Shown: positions 1 to 9,017 of the stretch, in pieces
How positions within the stretch are numbered: the stretch's first letter is position 1
Layout of the letters: each line of letters opens with the position of its first letter
Source of the DNA: Limnephilus marmoratus
Lineage: Eukaryota > Arthropoda > Insecta > Trichoptera > Limnephilidae
Reading direction: 5' to 3'
NCBI GenBank assembly: GCA_917880885.1
Contig: OU862934.1
Location: forward strand, 28,442,734 to 28,506,733
Length of the DNA stretch: 64,000 nucleotides
Notes under the pieces: generated by a model
What the model saw: only the letters and a program-made list of their open reading frames with translations
The model's database searches: none
Told to the model about the DNA's origin: nothing
Position numbers and translations under genes: made by a program

Positions 1-101
1 CCGCAGTTAATAACCACCTGAAATTATTAAAAAAATTATGTTAAGTGCCATTGAAGAATCACAAAAATAAAAACAAAACAAACAGCAAACAAATGTGCAA
101 T

Positions 102-167
102 TCAAATGCGGTAGAAGTGAACCCTTCAGAAAACTAAAATAGACAAGAGTAGGGAGAATACGAAGCA
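102..167 (+). repeat. Interspersed repeat family A, short fragment
   Basis: This fragment matches the 5' part of a roughly 220 bp family seen again at 2118-2335, 30714-31350, 31620-31735 and 42930-43245. The shared blocks are GTGCAATTC followed by GCGGTAGAAGTGAA, and then AAAACTAAA. It breaks off into AT-rich sequence. No coding potential is visible. The family is unclassified. Confidence 0.55.
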
Positions 168-527
168 ATTTTTTTAACCTATCCGCGAGTGAGTTTTGGC
201 AACAAAACTGTCCCTGAGGATCAAAAAAAACTCACTCGAGTTTTTTTTTATTTATTTTCTAAATATTTTTTTATAAATTATCTTAGATTAACTAAAAATA
301 ATATTTTATTTTGAATTGAAACATCATCGATATCAATCCACGAAAATAAACCAACATTGAAAAAAAATATGTCCATACAAAAAGCTGCTTCCTTCCTCTG
401 ACGAATGACGCAAAAAGATTTTTGAACTAAATCTGTGAAGTCGGTATTGTAGATATGTATTCTAAAACTTCGACAAACTACGCGCAGATGTCGATAGATG
501 CAGCTACAGGTCAAATATTTTCATTAA

Positions 528-1440
528 CCCTAGATCACAAGCCTTCGCCGAATCGACGACGCAGGATTAAAAAAACCGCGATAACTTTCGCGCGCGCGAC
601 CGTAATTCTTTCATACTCTGGCTAATCTCAATCGGCCCGTTACTTCTGCTATTGACGGTAGTGCGGACGATGGGGGGAGTCCACGAGCGCCAATTCAGCA
701 AACATGGCTCATCGCATCAACGAAGGTTAGTGATAACGTGACTTTTTACTTTTGCTAGATTTTCACCAAATTTGTTGGGGCCGAAGGTAGACCCCAAAAT
801 AACTATCCTTCTTATATCTACATGAAATATATTTTTAGTATTTGAGGTATTCCTGCGCAAAGGATTAATACATAATATGCCATTTAAAAAAAAATGTGAA
901 AAAATCGTTGATCGCAGGAAAAAATATTTTGTCAAATACATATAGGTAGGTAATATTCCTTGCAAAAACATAAATAATAATAAAAATATATATATCATAA
1001 AAAGAAAAAGTGTTTTCTTTGGTTTAAAAGTTTAGAAAAAAAAAAATGGGGTCATCAGCCGACCCCCACGGTTACGGACGTCACGTTTGGCATCTTGGCC
1101 TGTCGAGAGTTAATCAAGTCTTTAATTTTGATATTTGAAGTTTTTTTTTTTCAAAATTTAGTTATAAAACTAATTCAAATACCAACTTTAAAAATGTTAC
1201 AATTGTTGATTTTGCATGAAAACTATGGTTTAATTCTTAAGGCTGTTGATTAATAAATTAGATATTTTTGTTTTTCTAAATATGAGAAATAATACAAACA
1301 AACACTGTTCATTAATAATTAAAAAAAAATATGTACATATTTTGTTTTAATAAAACCCTTAAACCCCCTTTATTTAGTACCGTAGTCGAAACGACGAAGG
1401 TTTGTAATAAGCGTCGAAAAATAAGGTTAGTGATCTAGGG
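528..1440. mobile_element. piggyBac-like MITE, 913 bp, TTAA target duplication
   Basis: The element begins CCCTAGATCAC and ends with the exact inverse, GTGATCTAGGG. It is flanked by TTAA at 524-527 and 1441-1444. A TTAA duplication with CCCTAG termini is the signature of piggyBac elements. Subterminal sequence is also loosely mirrored, with a CTTCG..CGACGA block near both ends. No transposase frame is visible, so it is a non-autonomous derivative. It sits directly downstream of the ena EVH1 exon in gene orientation. Confidence 0.75.
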
Positions 1441-1732
1441 TTAAATATGATGGCGTTTGAATAATAAACGTTTCGCCCATACTCTTCTGGCATTTTCTTC
1501 GTTCGCCGAACCGTTTCGGCCATACTCGTGGAGAGGTTAATCAAAAACAAAACTTCACATCAAAGCTGCAATAGAAACTAGATTAGTGGATCCAGCTCAA
1601 AGGACCGACTCATAATAGAAAGAACGGTGGAGATAGTCACAATCAATCAATATGGAAGGCTATATAGATTATTTATACACGGTAACGAGGGGTATGCTGG
1701 TAGATGAGATCAAAGAAGAAAGGTATTATTAC

Positions 1733-1898
1733 CTCATGGTCGTGCAGCTTCCTCCCCACCACCCGGAAGGTGTTGAGCTGCGTGTGGTGATAGATGTGCA
1801 CCTTGGACAGGCCGGAGCTGCTGCCCGAGGGCACCCACTTCTTCAGCGCGTCGTCGTAGACCATCACCGAGGCCCGGGCGCTGCTTATCGACTGCTCG
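1733..1898 (-). CDS. ena: enabled (Ena/VASP) exon, start of EVH1 domain
   Basis: This is an internal exon of Enabled, the Ena/VASP actin-assembly protein that blocks capping and recruits profilin-actin at leading edges and junctions. The EVH1 domain binds proline-rich FPPPP-type ligands. The exon encodes 55 full codons. They include [25 protein letters not shown] and [10 protein letters not shown], the conserved first strands of an Ena/VASP EVH1 domain. On the minus strand it is preceded by a pyrimidine-rich tract and AG (acceptor at 1899-1900) and followed by GTAATA (donor GT at 1731-1732). It starts with the third base of a split codon and ends on a codon boundary (His-Glu). It is GC-rich against AT-rich introns. 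The remaining EVH1 exons, proline-rich region and EVH2 must lie left of the window. The start codon is not in this exon; 18739-19478 is a phase-compatible candidate. Confidence 0.93.
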
Positions 1899-2117
1899 CT
1901 GGGGAAGAAACAACAAACATCGTTAATAATGTACTTTTTAATCGGCCAAACGTTGGACTCCAAATTGGTCAAGACAAAATACTTGTCTAGCAGCTTACCA
2001 TTATCACAAGAAGAATTTGCAGAAAAAAATATTATCACGAAAGAAACACAGTTAATATTTCGACCCCTTTTAGTAAGGTTTTATCTGAAACAGCAATTTT
2101 TTTTTTGGCCCTGAAAA

Positions 2118-2335
2118 AAAAACGAATGCAGTTCACACACGGTAGAAGTGAAACCTCACCCACACAATCTAAACCAAAAAGTGAGCTCATAATCAAAGCG
2201 GCCAATGCGGCAAGGTTTTATTCTATCTCATTCTCTCTCAGGCTAAATCCTATAGATGTCTCTTTTTAGTGTCGTTTCCGTTTCATCGAGTTTCAAATCA
2301 CAAAGCTGCTAAATTTTCACTTCAATAAGCCTCTC
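2118..2335 (+). repeat. Repeat family A copy
   Basis: This copy runs from a GTTCACAC..GGTAGAAGTGAAAC block, through GTGAGCTCATAATCAAAGC, to TTTCATCGAGTTTCAAATCAC. The same order of blocks appears in the unit at 30915-31145. It lies in the intron just upstream of the ena EVH1 exon. No terminal repeats or protein were recognised. Confidence 0.65.
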
Positions 2336-2770
2336 ATCTTTGGGGATGACTATATTATTTTTTAAATTTAATTTATTATAAGTGGTCGATTTATAGATTT
2401 GAATCGGCCATCAAGTTTGGACATAATATAATAAAAATAATACAGATTACAATAATTGTTAGCTGTATAAAGAATGTTTAAAAAAAAACATGAATATTTT
2501 CGAAGATATTAATCGGCCACAGGTTGGGCGCCATTTAATTAAAAAAAAATTAAAAAAACACCAAAAGCATTGTTAAAATTGCATCATTCAATCAGCTCCA
2601 CGTAAAAACGAAACAAAAATGCAATTATTGCAAACCAATTTAATGGGAAAATGCATTAAAACACGGAATTCAAAAGTGAAAGGATATCAACGCTGAAGAA
2701 TTGAAAGATTAACAAATAGACAAACTGAAAATCTCTGATAAACGCAGACAAGAAATGTTTTTCAAATAAT
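2336..2770. other. AT-rich intronic stretch, nothing recognised
   Basis: The sequence is AT-rich with homopolymer A and T runs. I saw no open frame, repeat relation or inverted termini here. Confidence 0.5.
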
Positions 2771-2912
2771 CCATTCATAATAGAAAATAATAATATTACG
2801 ATACATATATCAAATTCCTACTATAAAAAGAACAGAAAATTCCTTACGATTTCTTTCAATAAATAAAGTTGACAAGATGAAATTACGAAATACCTACAGA
2901 TGAAAACAGACT
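2771..2912 (+). repeat. Direct repeat partner 1 of 2 flanking a LINE/MITE complex
   Basis: A diverged copy of this stretch occurs at 4400-4527. Shared blocks include ATAGAAAATAATAATATTA, TTACGATTTCT and AATAAAGTTGACAA, then ATTACGAAAT, in the same order. The two copies bracket LINE fragments and the MITE at 3867-4332. This suggests an old local duplication or the two ends of an unidentified element. Confidence 0.5.
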
Positions 2913-2920
2913 AACTAACT

Positions 2921-2960
2921 AACGCCGTTTCCCCGGACGACGGACCGCCAAACACTCGGT
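2921..2960 (+). repeat. RTE-like LINE terminal region, broken by another LINE
   Basis: The block ACGCCGTTTCCC..GACGGACCGCCAAACACTCGGTC matches stretches at 32684-32815 and 46028-46135. In those copies it continues directly into TTGGCACACACTCC. Here the continuation is displaced to 3403, so the LINE fragment at 2961-3402 appears to have inserted between. Confidence 0.5.
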
Positions 2961-3453
2961 CTTTTAATTTTTTTTTATTTATGAATTTTTATTTTAGTAA
3001 TTTGTACATTTAAGTTTAAAAATTTCTAATTAATTATAATATTTCATATTGCAAACTAAATTTTATGTAGTTTTATGTAGCTCCTACAATACATCTTGAA
3101 CTTTCCAATTGGTGCACTTTAAAGCTTCTGGTAGCGAGTTATATAACTTCATCCCTTTGTACAGTAAACTGTTCTGTGTAGGTATTCGCCCTGTCCTCTT
3201 TTTGAAGTCTGATTTCCTTGCACGTCCTTGTGTTATATCTGTGAATGTCCTTGTTGAACATAATTTTATTTGAGAAGTATTTTGGTAAAATGTTGTTAAT
3301 TATTTTATGTATAAATATCATCGTATTCAAGGTCAGCATCTGTTTCACGGTTAGCCAATTCAGTTCCTTTAACATTTTGTTTACTTTTGAAAATCTATTT
3401 CGTCTTGGCACACACTCCTTGCCTCGTTCACATCTACACATCGTCTCATACAT
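2961..3453 (-). pseudogene. Non-LTR retrotransposon C-terminal fragment
   Basis: The minus-strand frame contains LNWLTVKQMLTLNTMIFIHK followed by a D-x-HRYNTR block. This is typical of the C-terminal part of CR1/Jockey-type reverse transcriptase proteins, downstream of the catalytic palm. Stops lie at the end near 3139, and AT-rich 3' untranslated sequence runs down to about 2961. From about 3403 the frame enters unrelated RTE-like sequence, so the upstream residues do not belong to it. The fragment is 5'-truncated and inactive. Confidence 0.6.
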
Positions 3454-3630
3454 GCTCTTCTATTATTCTGACTCTTGACATGACCCTACTCAAGTATCTG
3501 ATTCACTTGGTCGTGCCATGTCTTCCTCAGGTGTCCCGACTTCTTCTACCATTCACATTTGCGTCATATATTCTCCTAACACTCCTTTCCTCGTTCATTC
3601 ACGCGTCCCTTTATTAATTTTACTCATTAC
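3403..3630 (+). repeat. RTE-like LINE-associated sequence, continued
   Basis: TTGGCACACACTCCTTGCC and CATCGTCTCATACA match the copies at 32750-32810 and 46090-46130. It leads into the minus-strand reverse transcriptase fragment that follows. It is the displaced continuation of 2921-2960. Confidence 0.45.
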
Positions 3631-3866
3631 GCTTACATCAGCCTTGCATTATTTGCGGATCTCCACGTTTCTCACATGATCGTGCATGATTTTACCACAC
3701 ATACATCTAAGAGATCTCATTTCTACAGCATTCAGTCTACTTTTATCCTTTCTCTGCCAGTTCCACGCCTTACTGCCATAAATCAGGGTAGGTACCAGCA
3801 CTCCATTATGGAAGGCTAGCTTCGCTTCTTTGGACAGTTTTTTGTTGGCGCCAACGGAGTTCAGTC

Positions 3867-4332
3867 GGAGGCGTCTACTAATATCTACAGGAATTCAAAA
3901 AACTGAACAAATCGGACTAATATCTATGAGAACCTAAGTGAGGACGAATATCTACAGCTCAAACTGCTGACTATTATCTATGAGAACCAAAGTGAGGACG
4001 AATACCTACAGCTCAAACTGCTGACTAATATCAATGAGAACCAAAGTGTTGACGAATATCTACAGCACTGGCAGAGGTTGGGTTAGGTTAGGTTAGGTTA
4101 GGTTAGGTAAGGTTAGTTATTACGTAATTGAAGTAATGTATGCTTTTCCGTACAACCTCTTGCTCAGCTACCCTCTGTAGATATTAGTCCATTATATTCC
4201 AGTCATAGATATCCGTCCGACCGTAGCTCTGTAGATATTAGTCCTCACCCTGAAGTTCATAGATATTAGTACAACATACGAGCTGTAGATATTCGTCCGA
4301 CATATAGGCTGTAGATATTAGTATCTGGAGTC
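3867..4332. mobile_element. MITE with mirrored TAATATCTA arrays, copy 1
   Basis: This 466 bp element starts GGAGGCGTCTACTAATATC and ends GTAGATATTAGTATCTGGAGTC. It is flanked by the 8-bp duplication GTTCAGTC at 3859-3866 and 4333-4340. The left half holds tandem 54 bp units, each carrying TAATATCTA-type motifs. The right half carries the same motif in inverse orientation (TAGATATTA). An 8-bp duplication fits hAT or P-type transposases, but the superfamily is not proven. No protein is encoded. A second copy lies at 15766-16196. Confidence 0.85.
4077..4116 (+). repeat. TTAGG telomere-motif run inside MITE copy 1
   Basis: About seven consecutive GGTTA units lie exactly where MITE copy 2 reads GGCAGAGGTTGGATTTG without the run. 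TTAGG is the canonical insect telomere repeat. The run could be slippage from a GGTTG seed, or telomere sequence added during break repair. Confidence 0.85.
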
Positions 4333-4399
4333 GTTCAGTCCTCCATTAATGGAGTTACCTGCATTTATCCTTCTTTCAATATCTTTATCAGCCTTCCCA

Positions 4400-4527
4400 T
4401 CTCTCATAGAAAATAATAATATTATTATGTATCAAATTTCTACTATAACGAGAAAATTCTTTACGATTTCTATCAATAACTAAAGTTGACAAATTGACAT
4501 TACGAAATGCAGATGAATTCAGACAGT
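4400..4527 (+). repeat. Direct repeat partner 2 of 2
   Basis: This is the diverged counterpart of 2771-2912, with the same order of blocks and several small indels. Confidence 0.5.
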
Positions 4528-4865
4528 TTTGAAAATAACGGCATATTTGTATGACAAACTTGTTGCGTCACCAATGCTACTGGTCTGGAAAGTGTTTTGA
4601 TGCTAATGACATAATATAAATAAAATAAAAAACAAATTCATTCAACATTTTTGGAAATCGTCAAAATGGTGTCGTTGACATTTGAGTCATCAAATCTCTC
4701 TCAACAACATTACGAAATAACCACATAATCGGTTAATGAATAAGATTGTATGAGTTTTTGATTTCTATTGAAACAGTTTCCAATGGAAAGAATCCTTTTT
4801 AGGCATAATGTAAATATCAAAGCCTTATTTGTTGCTTGACTTTTTATCAAAATACATATATGTAT
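4528..4865. other. Unassigned AT-rich stretch
   Basis: No frame, repeat relation or structured termini were recognised. Confidence 0.5.
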
Positions 4866-5222
4866 AGGGAGGGTTAAGAGACGTACTTGACTTACTTTGA
4901 TCAGTGATTCCTGACATTATTTGAATTAAAAATTGTAAATGAAATTTTGGTCTCCGGGAACATTTTGATGTTGTTTTGATTTTTCTACAAAAACATTAAA
5001 AAAAATAGTAGGTGTTGGGCAGTTGGGGGCGGGGTAAGAGGTTTTGCGGTTACTCGGCTGAGTGACCAGTGACGACAAGTGGAAGATTTTTTGTTTGTTT
5101 GATTTTGAAGAAAAAAAAATGAAAAGAAAAGTATCGAAAAAGTCAGAAGAAAAACCACAGACCAAATTTTTATTAATGTCAGGAATCACTGGTTAAAGTA
5201 AGTCAAGTACGTCCCTTAAGGG
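4866..5222. mobile_element. Inverted-terminal element T2, copy A (uninterrupted)
   Basis: The left arm reads GACGTACTTGACTTACTTT, then CAGTGATTCCTGACATTA. The right arm is its inverse, ending AGTCAAGTACGTCCCTTAA. The spacer is about 240 bp with no convincing protein. Copy B at 49828-50732 has better-preserved ends (CAGGGTGTTAAGG) and is interrupted by a hAT element. Copy A supplies the empty site GGTTACTCGG at about 5048. The outermost bases of copy A are degraded. Confidence 0.75.
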
Positions 5223-5650
5223 CCCGAAACCCGCATTTCTACCGATTTATTACATATTTCCCTTAAACACGGTAAGTTTTACAGCTCTTAAAAAAATATA
5301 CGTTATTCTTGAAGATAATATCTAGACTTTGCCCGCGCCGAAACGCAAATTATATAAAATTCCCTCGATAGAAAAAAATCGCAAAGTATGCTCCAAAAAT
5401 TATTATAAACACGTTTGTTTCAGTTATTTTATAAGTTATATGTATGAAAAAAATCACAGTGTTTCTTTAAATGCTGTTTAAGACAATGCCCGCGAGATTT
5501 TTGCTCTATTTTAAACGAGTCGTGTTTTACTAAACATTTTCTCAATTTTCGCATCGATTTTGTTGCTGTAAATGTTAGCGCTCTCCTCTAACATTCGTAA
5601 TTTCGTATCTATCCATCTTCTTCTTTTCGAGCCCGGTTGCACCCTGCATA
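5223..5650 (+). repeat. Repeat family B, copy 1
   Basis: This stretch shares blocks such as ATTTCTACCG, GTGTTTCTTTAAATGCT, GAGATTTTTGCTCTATTTTA and TAACATTCGTAATTTCGTAT with 29891-30170 (same strand) and 36525-36955 (opposite strand). The minus-strand copy abuts a Penelope-like palindrome, so the family may be the body of such an element. No protein was recognised. Confidence 0.6.
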
Positions 5651-6027
5651 TCGTGTAAAAAGTTTATTTAAAAAGTATTATTAGTATATTTTCTTTATAG
5701 TTTTTTTTGTAAAGTTTTCTTTCTCAGGTCTCTTGTATATTCTATCAGAAATTGATTTCTGAATGTATCCAGAAATTAAAAACTGTTTTTGAAAATTACG
5801 TGATGAATTACGCTTTCAAATTTTATTATATAAAGTTTTAAAAATGGTTCACTTTACATTTTTACTAACTAAAATTACTGGTAAGTAACGAAAAAATAAA
5901 AACACATTTATTTTATTAGACAAATGTATTATAAACGTTGTCATTACCTCACTTTTTTGTCGTTTCATGTAAAAATAATTAATAAAGAATTATATTTTTG
6001 AATGTAGCTATAACTTTGTGGTAATCC
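5651..6027. other. Unassigned AT-rich stretch
   Basis: AT-rich sequence with no recognised frame or repeat. Confidence 0.5.
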
Positions 6028-6260
6028 ATTATAGAAAAATGAAACAATTCAACTTTGTATAAACCACTTATATAATGCGTAAATCCGACCGGTTTCGGAA
6101 CAAACGTTCCTTCTTCAGGGAAAGCTTATACTAATTTGACAGTTTCGAACAATGTTATAAGTACTTTCCCTGAAGAAGGAACGTTTGTTCCGAAACCGGT
6201 CGGATTTGCGCATTATATAAGTGGTTTATACAAAATTGAATTGTTTCATTTTTCTATAAT
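6028..6260. repeat. Long palindrome with Penelope-like core
   Basis: Two arms of about 100 nt (6028-6125 and 6163-6260) are near-perfect inverse copies around a 37 nt spacer. Each arm contains CCTGAAGAAGGAACG, then TTCCGAAACCGGTC. That combination of CTGAAGA, a 5-bp helix and GAAA recalls the hammerhead-type motifs reported from Penelope-like retroelement terminal repeats. Head-to-head terminal copies are also typical of that class. No reverse transcriptase is present. Confidence 0.6.
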
Positions 6261-6729
6261 AAAGAATTCATTTTTTTTTTTTAAATTGCGGTCGGAAACT
6301 TTGGTTTCATAAAGGTGTACATTTTAATTATTTTGTGGTCAACTTTTAGATTTAAATATAAAGCGAGGTGTTTTCTCTTTCGAAAACCGTTATAATTAGA
6401 TCATATTTCTCACTATTATAGTGAGGGAGACACAATGATTTCTCTGAGACCTATATGAGTTGTTCCGAAAAAAGAACAAATTAGCCTGTTGGTTTAATAA
6501 TAATCATTGGATAATTTGTAGAGCGCCGTTTGTATTAAAAATCACCTTAAGCACTGGACCATTTGCTACCCTCCACGACTGTTGATATTACGTTTATGAG
6601 AAGATTAGTGGTAAAAGTATAATTGATCTTTATTTTGAAAAGACTGGAGAATTTAAGACTCTTTGGAACTGAATATTTTTTTATGAAATGACCTTAAGAC
6701 TTTGTTATTAGAATGAACATTTTTTGTTT
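6261..6729. other. Unassigned stretch with one short dispersed block
   Basis: Mostly AT-rich. A block near 6508-6545 (ATTGGATAATTTGTAGAGCG) recurs, diverged, at 55270-55295 and inverted at 11105-11160. The parent element is unknown. Confidence 0.4.
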
Positions 6730-6949
6730 TAATTTCAAATCTTGAATGCAAACACAAAGTTTCGAATTCTCTATTTTCAAATGTCATTTAAAACTTCTTT
6801 TTTGGTTTGACTTTCGTTTGAACCTTCCTACCCAGTATTCGGAATCAACCGCGCTACAAACCTGACCAAATCCGGAGTTGGTAAGGCCGATATTTATTTC
6901 GTGCTATAATTTCTTAAAATTTAAAAAAAAAATGCGAGCATAGCGTAAA
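6730..6949 (+). repeat. Repeat F, first of two direct copies
   Basis: This roughly 220 bp stretch is nearly identical to 7643-7858. Both carry CAAATCTTGAATGCAAACAC near the start and TGCGAGCATAGCGT near the end. The TTAA element at 6954-7638 lies exactly between them. The simplest reading is a tandem duplication whose junction was later hit by that element. Confidence 0.75.
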
Positions 6950-6953
6950 TTAA

Positions 6954-7638
6954 GAGCGTTTAACCAGCCAGCGGACGAAAATCCACATTTCGTCGAAAGT
7001 TGTTCTTACGATCGTGCAGGGCGGTTACAATGAGAAAAATTAATTATTCTCCGTCCCAGCTTTTTAAAATTATAACTCAATATCGAATTTATTTCAATTC
7101 AAATTGATATAAAACTGTGATGATAAAACTATTAAAATAATGTACTTTTTGTAGTTATTTTTTGATTATAAGTATTTGTCATTTTTCAATAATGTCTAAA
7201 TTTAATAAGAATGTTAAAAAATCTGAAATATATTAGTTTGTAAGTGCGCAAATAAATACACAAATGGACCAATTTTTCGTCAAGAATCACATGTACGTAC
7301 ATATTTTTTAATGATTTTATTGAAACTAAAATTAAAATTCTAAAACATGCGTTTGCTAGATAATGTATTGATTTATTTTACTGCATGATTATATTATTTG
7401 AAATGGGTGTGGTATAATACAAAATCTTTTTGGAAAATTTAACAAATCTGCCAACGACCTATGGAATAACCTTATTATACTAAAATTTTTAAAAATTTCT
7501 CAAAATTTATTACAGGCGAATGCTAGATAAAAGAACAATCTTTCGAAATCCATTTATAATTTTTTGTGGAAAAGATTCAATTCGTCTAAAATCTGATTTG
7601 AAAATGACATATTTCTGGTTTTCTCTGGTAATGCCCTC
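6954..7638. mobile_element. TTAA-flanked element, copy 1 (685 bp)
   Basis: The element opens GAGCGTTTAACCAGCC and closes CTCTGGTAATGCCCTC, an imperfect inverted repeat. TTAA lies on both sides (6950-6953 and 7639-7642). A close copy at 41506-42219 also has TTAA on both sides and unrelated flanks, which fixes the boundaries. TTAA duplications fit piggyBac or Kolobok-type transposases. No transposase frame was seen. Confidence 0.75.
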
Positions 7639-7642
7639 TTAA

Positions 7643-7858
7643 TATCAAATCTTGAATGCAAACACAAAGTTTCGAATTCTCTATTTTCAAATGTCATTTA
7701 AAACTTCTTTTTTTGTTTGACTTTTGAACCTTCCTACTCAGTGATCGGAATCAACCGCCTTACAAACCGGACCAAATCCGGAGTTGGTAAAGCCGACGTT
7801 TATTTCGTGCTTTAATTTCTTAGAATTTCAAAAAAATGCGAGCATAGCGTCAATTAAA
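7643..7858 (+). repeat. Repeat F, second direct copy
   Basis: Second copy of the roughly 220 bp unit at 6730-6949, with a few substitutions and a short deletion in the TTTGACTTT region. Confidence 0.75.
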
Positions 7859-8309
7859 ATAATACAACTAATACAGGATATAGTTATTTAATTGTCAAAT
7901 TTTATGAATTTTGCGTCAGCGTATGTATAAAAAGGATTCAACAGGATGTAGCTGACAGATTTTCCAATGATTCGTAAGCTTATTTGTAGTATATACGAAA
8001 ACACTAAGCATAATTTTTCAGAATTACACAAATCCATCATAATCTAATACTTCCTTGAAAAAATGCGTTACACATTATTTTTTCCACTAGCTTCGAATGA
8101 TGTTGCACAAAATCAGTATATTACGAGTATATTAGTAATGCAACGAGTATCCACAACACTTAATGGCTGTCTTGTGTGACGACTCAATTAACGGGGAGCG
8201 GTGCACGGCAAATGTTAATAATAATTTAGTATAAATAATAATACGTTAGTTAATTTATTATAAGTTGTTCTGAATGCAACCATTATCCAATAACGACGAC
8301 GACGACGTT
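7859..8309. other. Unassigned AT-rich stretch
   Basis: No recognised frame or repeat. A short GAC-repeat tract (GACGACGACGACG) borders the SINE that follows. Confidence 0.5.
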
Positions 8310-8734
8310 GACGACCTCCGTAGTCCAGTGGCTAAGACTCTTGACTCACATTCCGGAGGTCGCGGGTTCGAACCCGGCATGCGCAAATAAATTTTATTTG
8401 ATTAATTTGTGTTATTTCACAATTAATTCATTTAAAATAATATATAGTATATTTGCGGCATGTTCCAGAGTGGAAGATACTATTAGTATCGCCCTGGTGT
8501 AAGACCACCATTCAGAATTGAAACGTTGCTTGAAAATGGCTTTAGCCGTGTTTAGTGACCAGATCTGAATAGCCAGGTACTTCCCAACCTTCCTCTTCCC
8601 CACCTCCTTCCCCTCCCCACTACCTTCAGCCTCACAACATACCCCAATTGGGGATGCCATAGTCTCACTGGCTCCAGACGGGAGCAGTTGAGATTCTTGT
8701 GCGGTATTCACTGTAAAAAAAAAAAAAAAAAAAA
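8310..8734 (+). mobile_element. SINE1, full-length tRNA-derived SINE
   Basis: The head has a pol III A-box-like TAGTCCAGTGGC and a B box GGGTTCGAACCC, as in tRNA-derived SINEs. The body follows, with ATAAATTTTATTTGATTAA, GTATCGCCCTGGTGTAAGAC and CCCCAATTGGGGATGCCATA. It ends in a long A run. A nearly identical copy lies inverted at 45303-45719, differing at only a few positions. Diverged copies are at 18222-18460, 27589-29068, 32866-33228 and 33243-33366. Open frames across it are chance. Confidence 0.88.
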
Positions 8735-9017
8735 TTGCGAGAAGCGTTCGTGTGTGCGTGATAAAGAAGTTACTACAGGTGTTCAGGGCAGGACCTTATT
8801 TTCGTTAAAATGACGCCGCAGTTGAAAAACAAAATAAAATATAATTAAAAATTATTTTTAATAACAAAAAAATATTATAAATTTTAAAAAGAAATACATG
8901 ACGATCTTACTCTTCATAGAAAAATCGCAACTGAGGTGGCTTGGGCACGTACCAAGAATGTCCGATGGCCAAATTAAGATACATATCTCTTCTCTATAAA
9001 TAAATAAATAAATAAAC
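8735..9017 (+). pseudogene. Unassigned stretch with a short LINE tail fragment
   Basis: At about 8905-8985 the plus strand encodes an IEKSQLRWLGHVPRMSDGQI block. This matches the RLRW-GHV-RM signature near the end of RTE-like LINE polymerases. The rest is AT-rich with no recognised content. Confidence 0.4.

Larger units (their letters stand above)
3640..4395 (-). pseudogene. LINE reverse transcriptase C-terminal fragment, split by a MITE
   Basis: Read on the minus strand, 4395-4341 encodes an ADKDIERRINAG block. After skipping the MITE (3867-4332) and one 8-base duplication, 3858 down to about 3650 continues in frame with AKLAFHNGVLVPTLIYGS, then KSRLNAVEMRSLR and a CGKIMHDHVRN block. This motif order is characteristic of the thumb and C-terminal region of RTE-like retrotransposon polymerases common in insects. 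The catalytic YADD region is absent, so the copy is 5'-truncated. The frame is free of stops across the join, so the MITE landed in a relatively intact copy. Confidence 0.7.

Noticed and set aside
1652..1990. 112-codon plus-strand frame across the ena exon
   Set aside because: Antisense shadow of the GC-rich EVH1 exon. Only the minus strand encodes a known domain with splice sites.
6730..7858. LTR retrotransposon (direct repeats around an internal region)
   Set aside because: The internal part occurs alone elsewhere with TTAA flanks and inverted ends, and the repeats lack TG..CA ends.
8308..8502. 64-codon frame also seen identically at 45527-45721
   Set aside because: Identity reflects two young SINE1 copies, not a duplicated gene.
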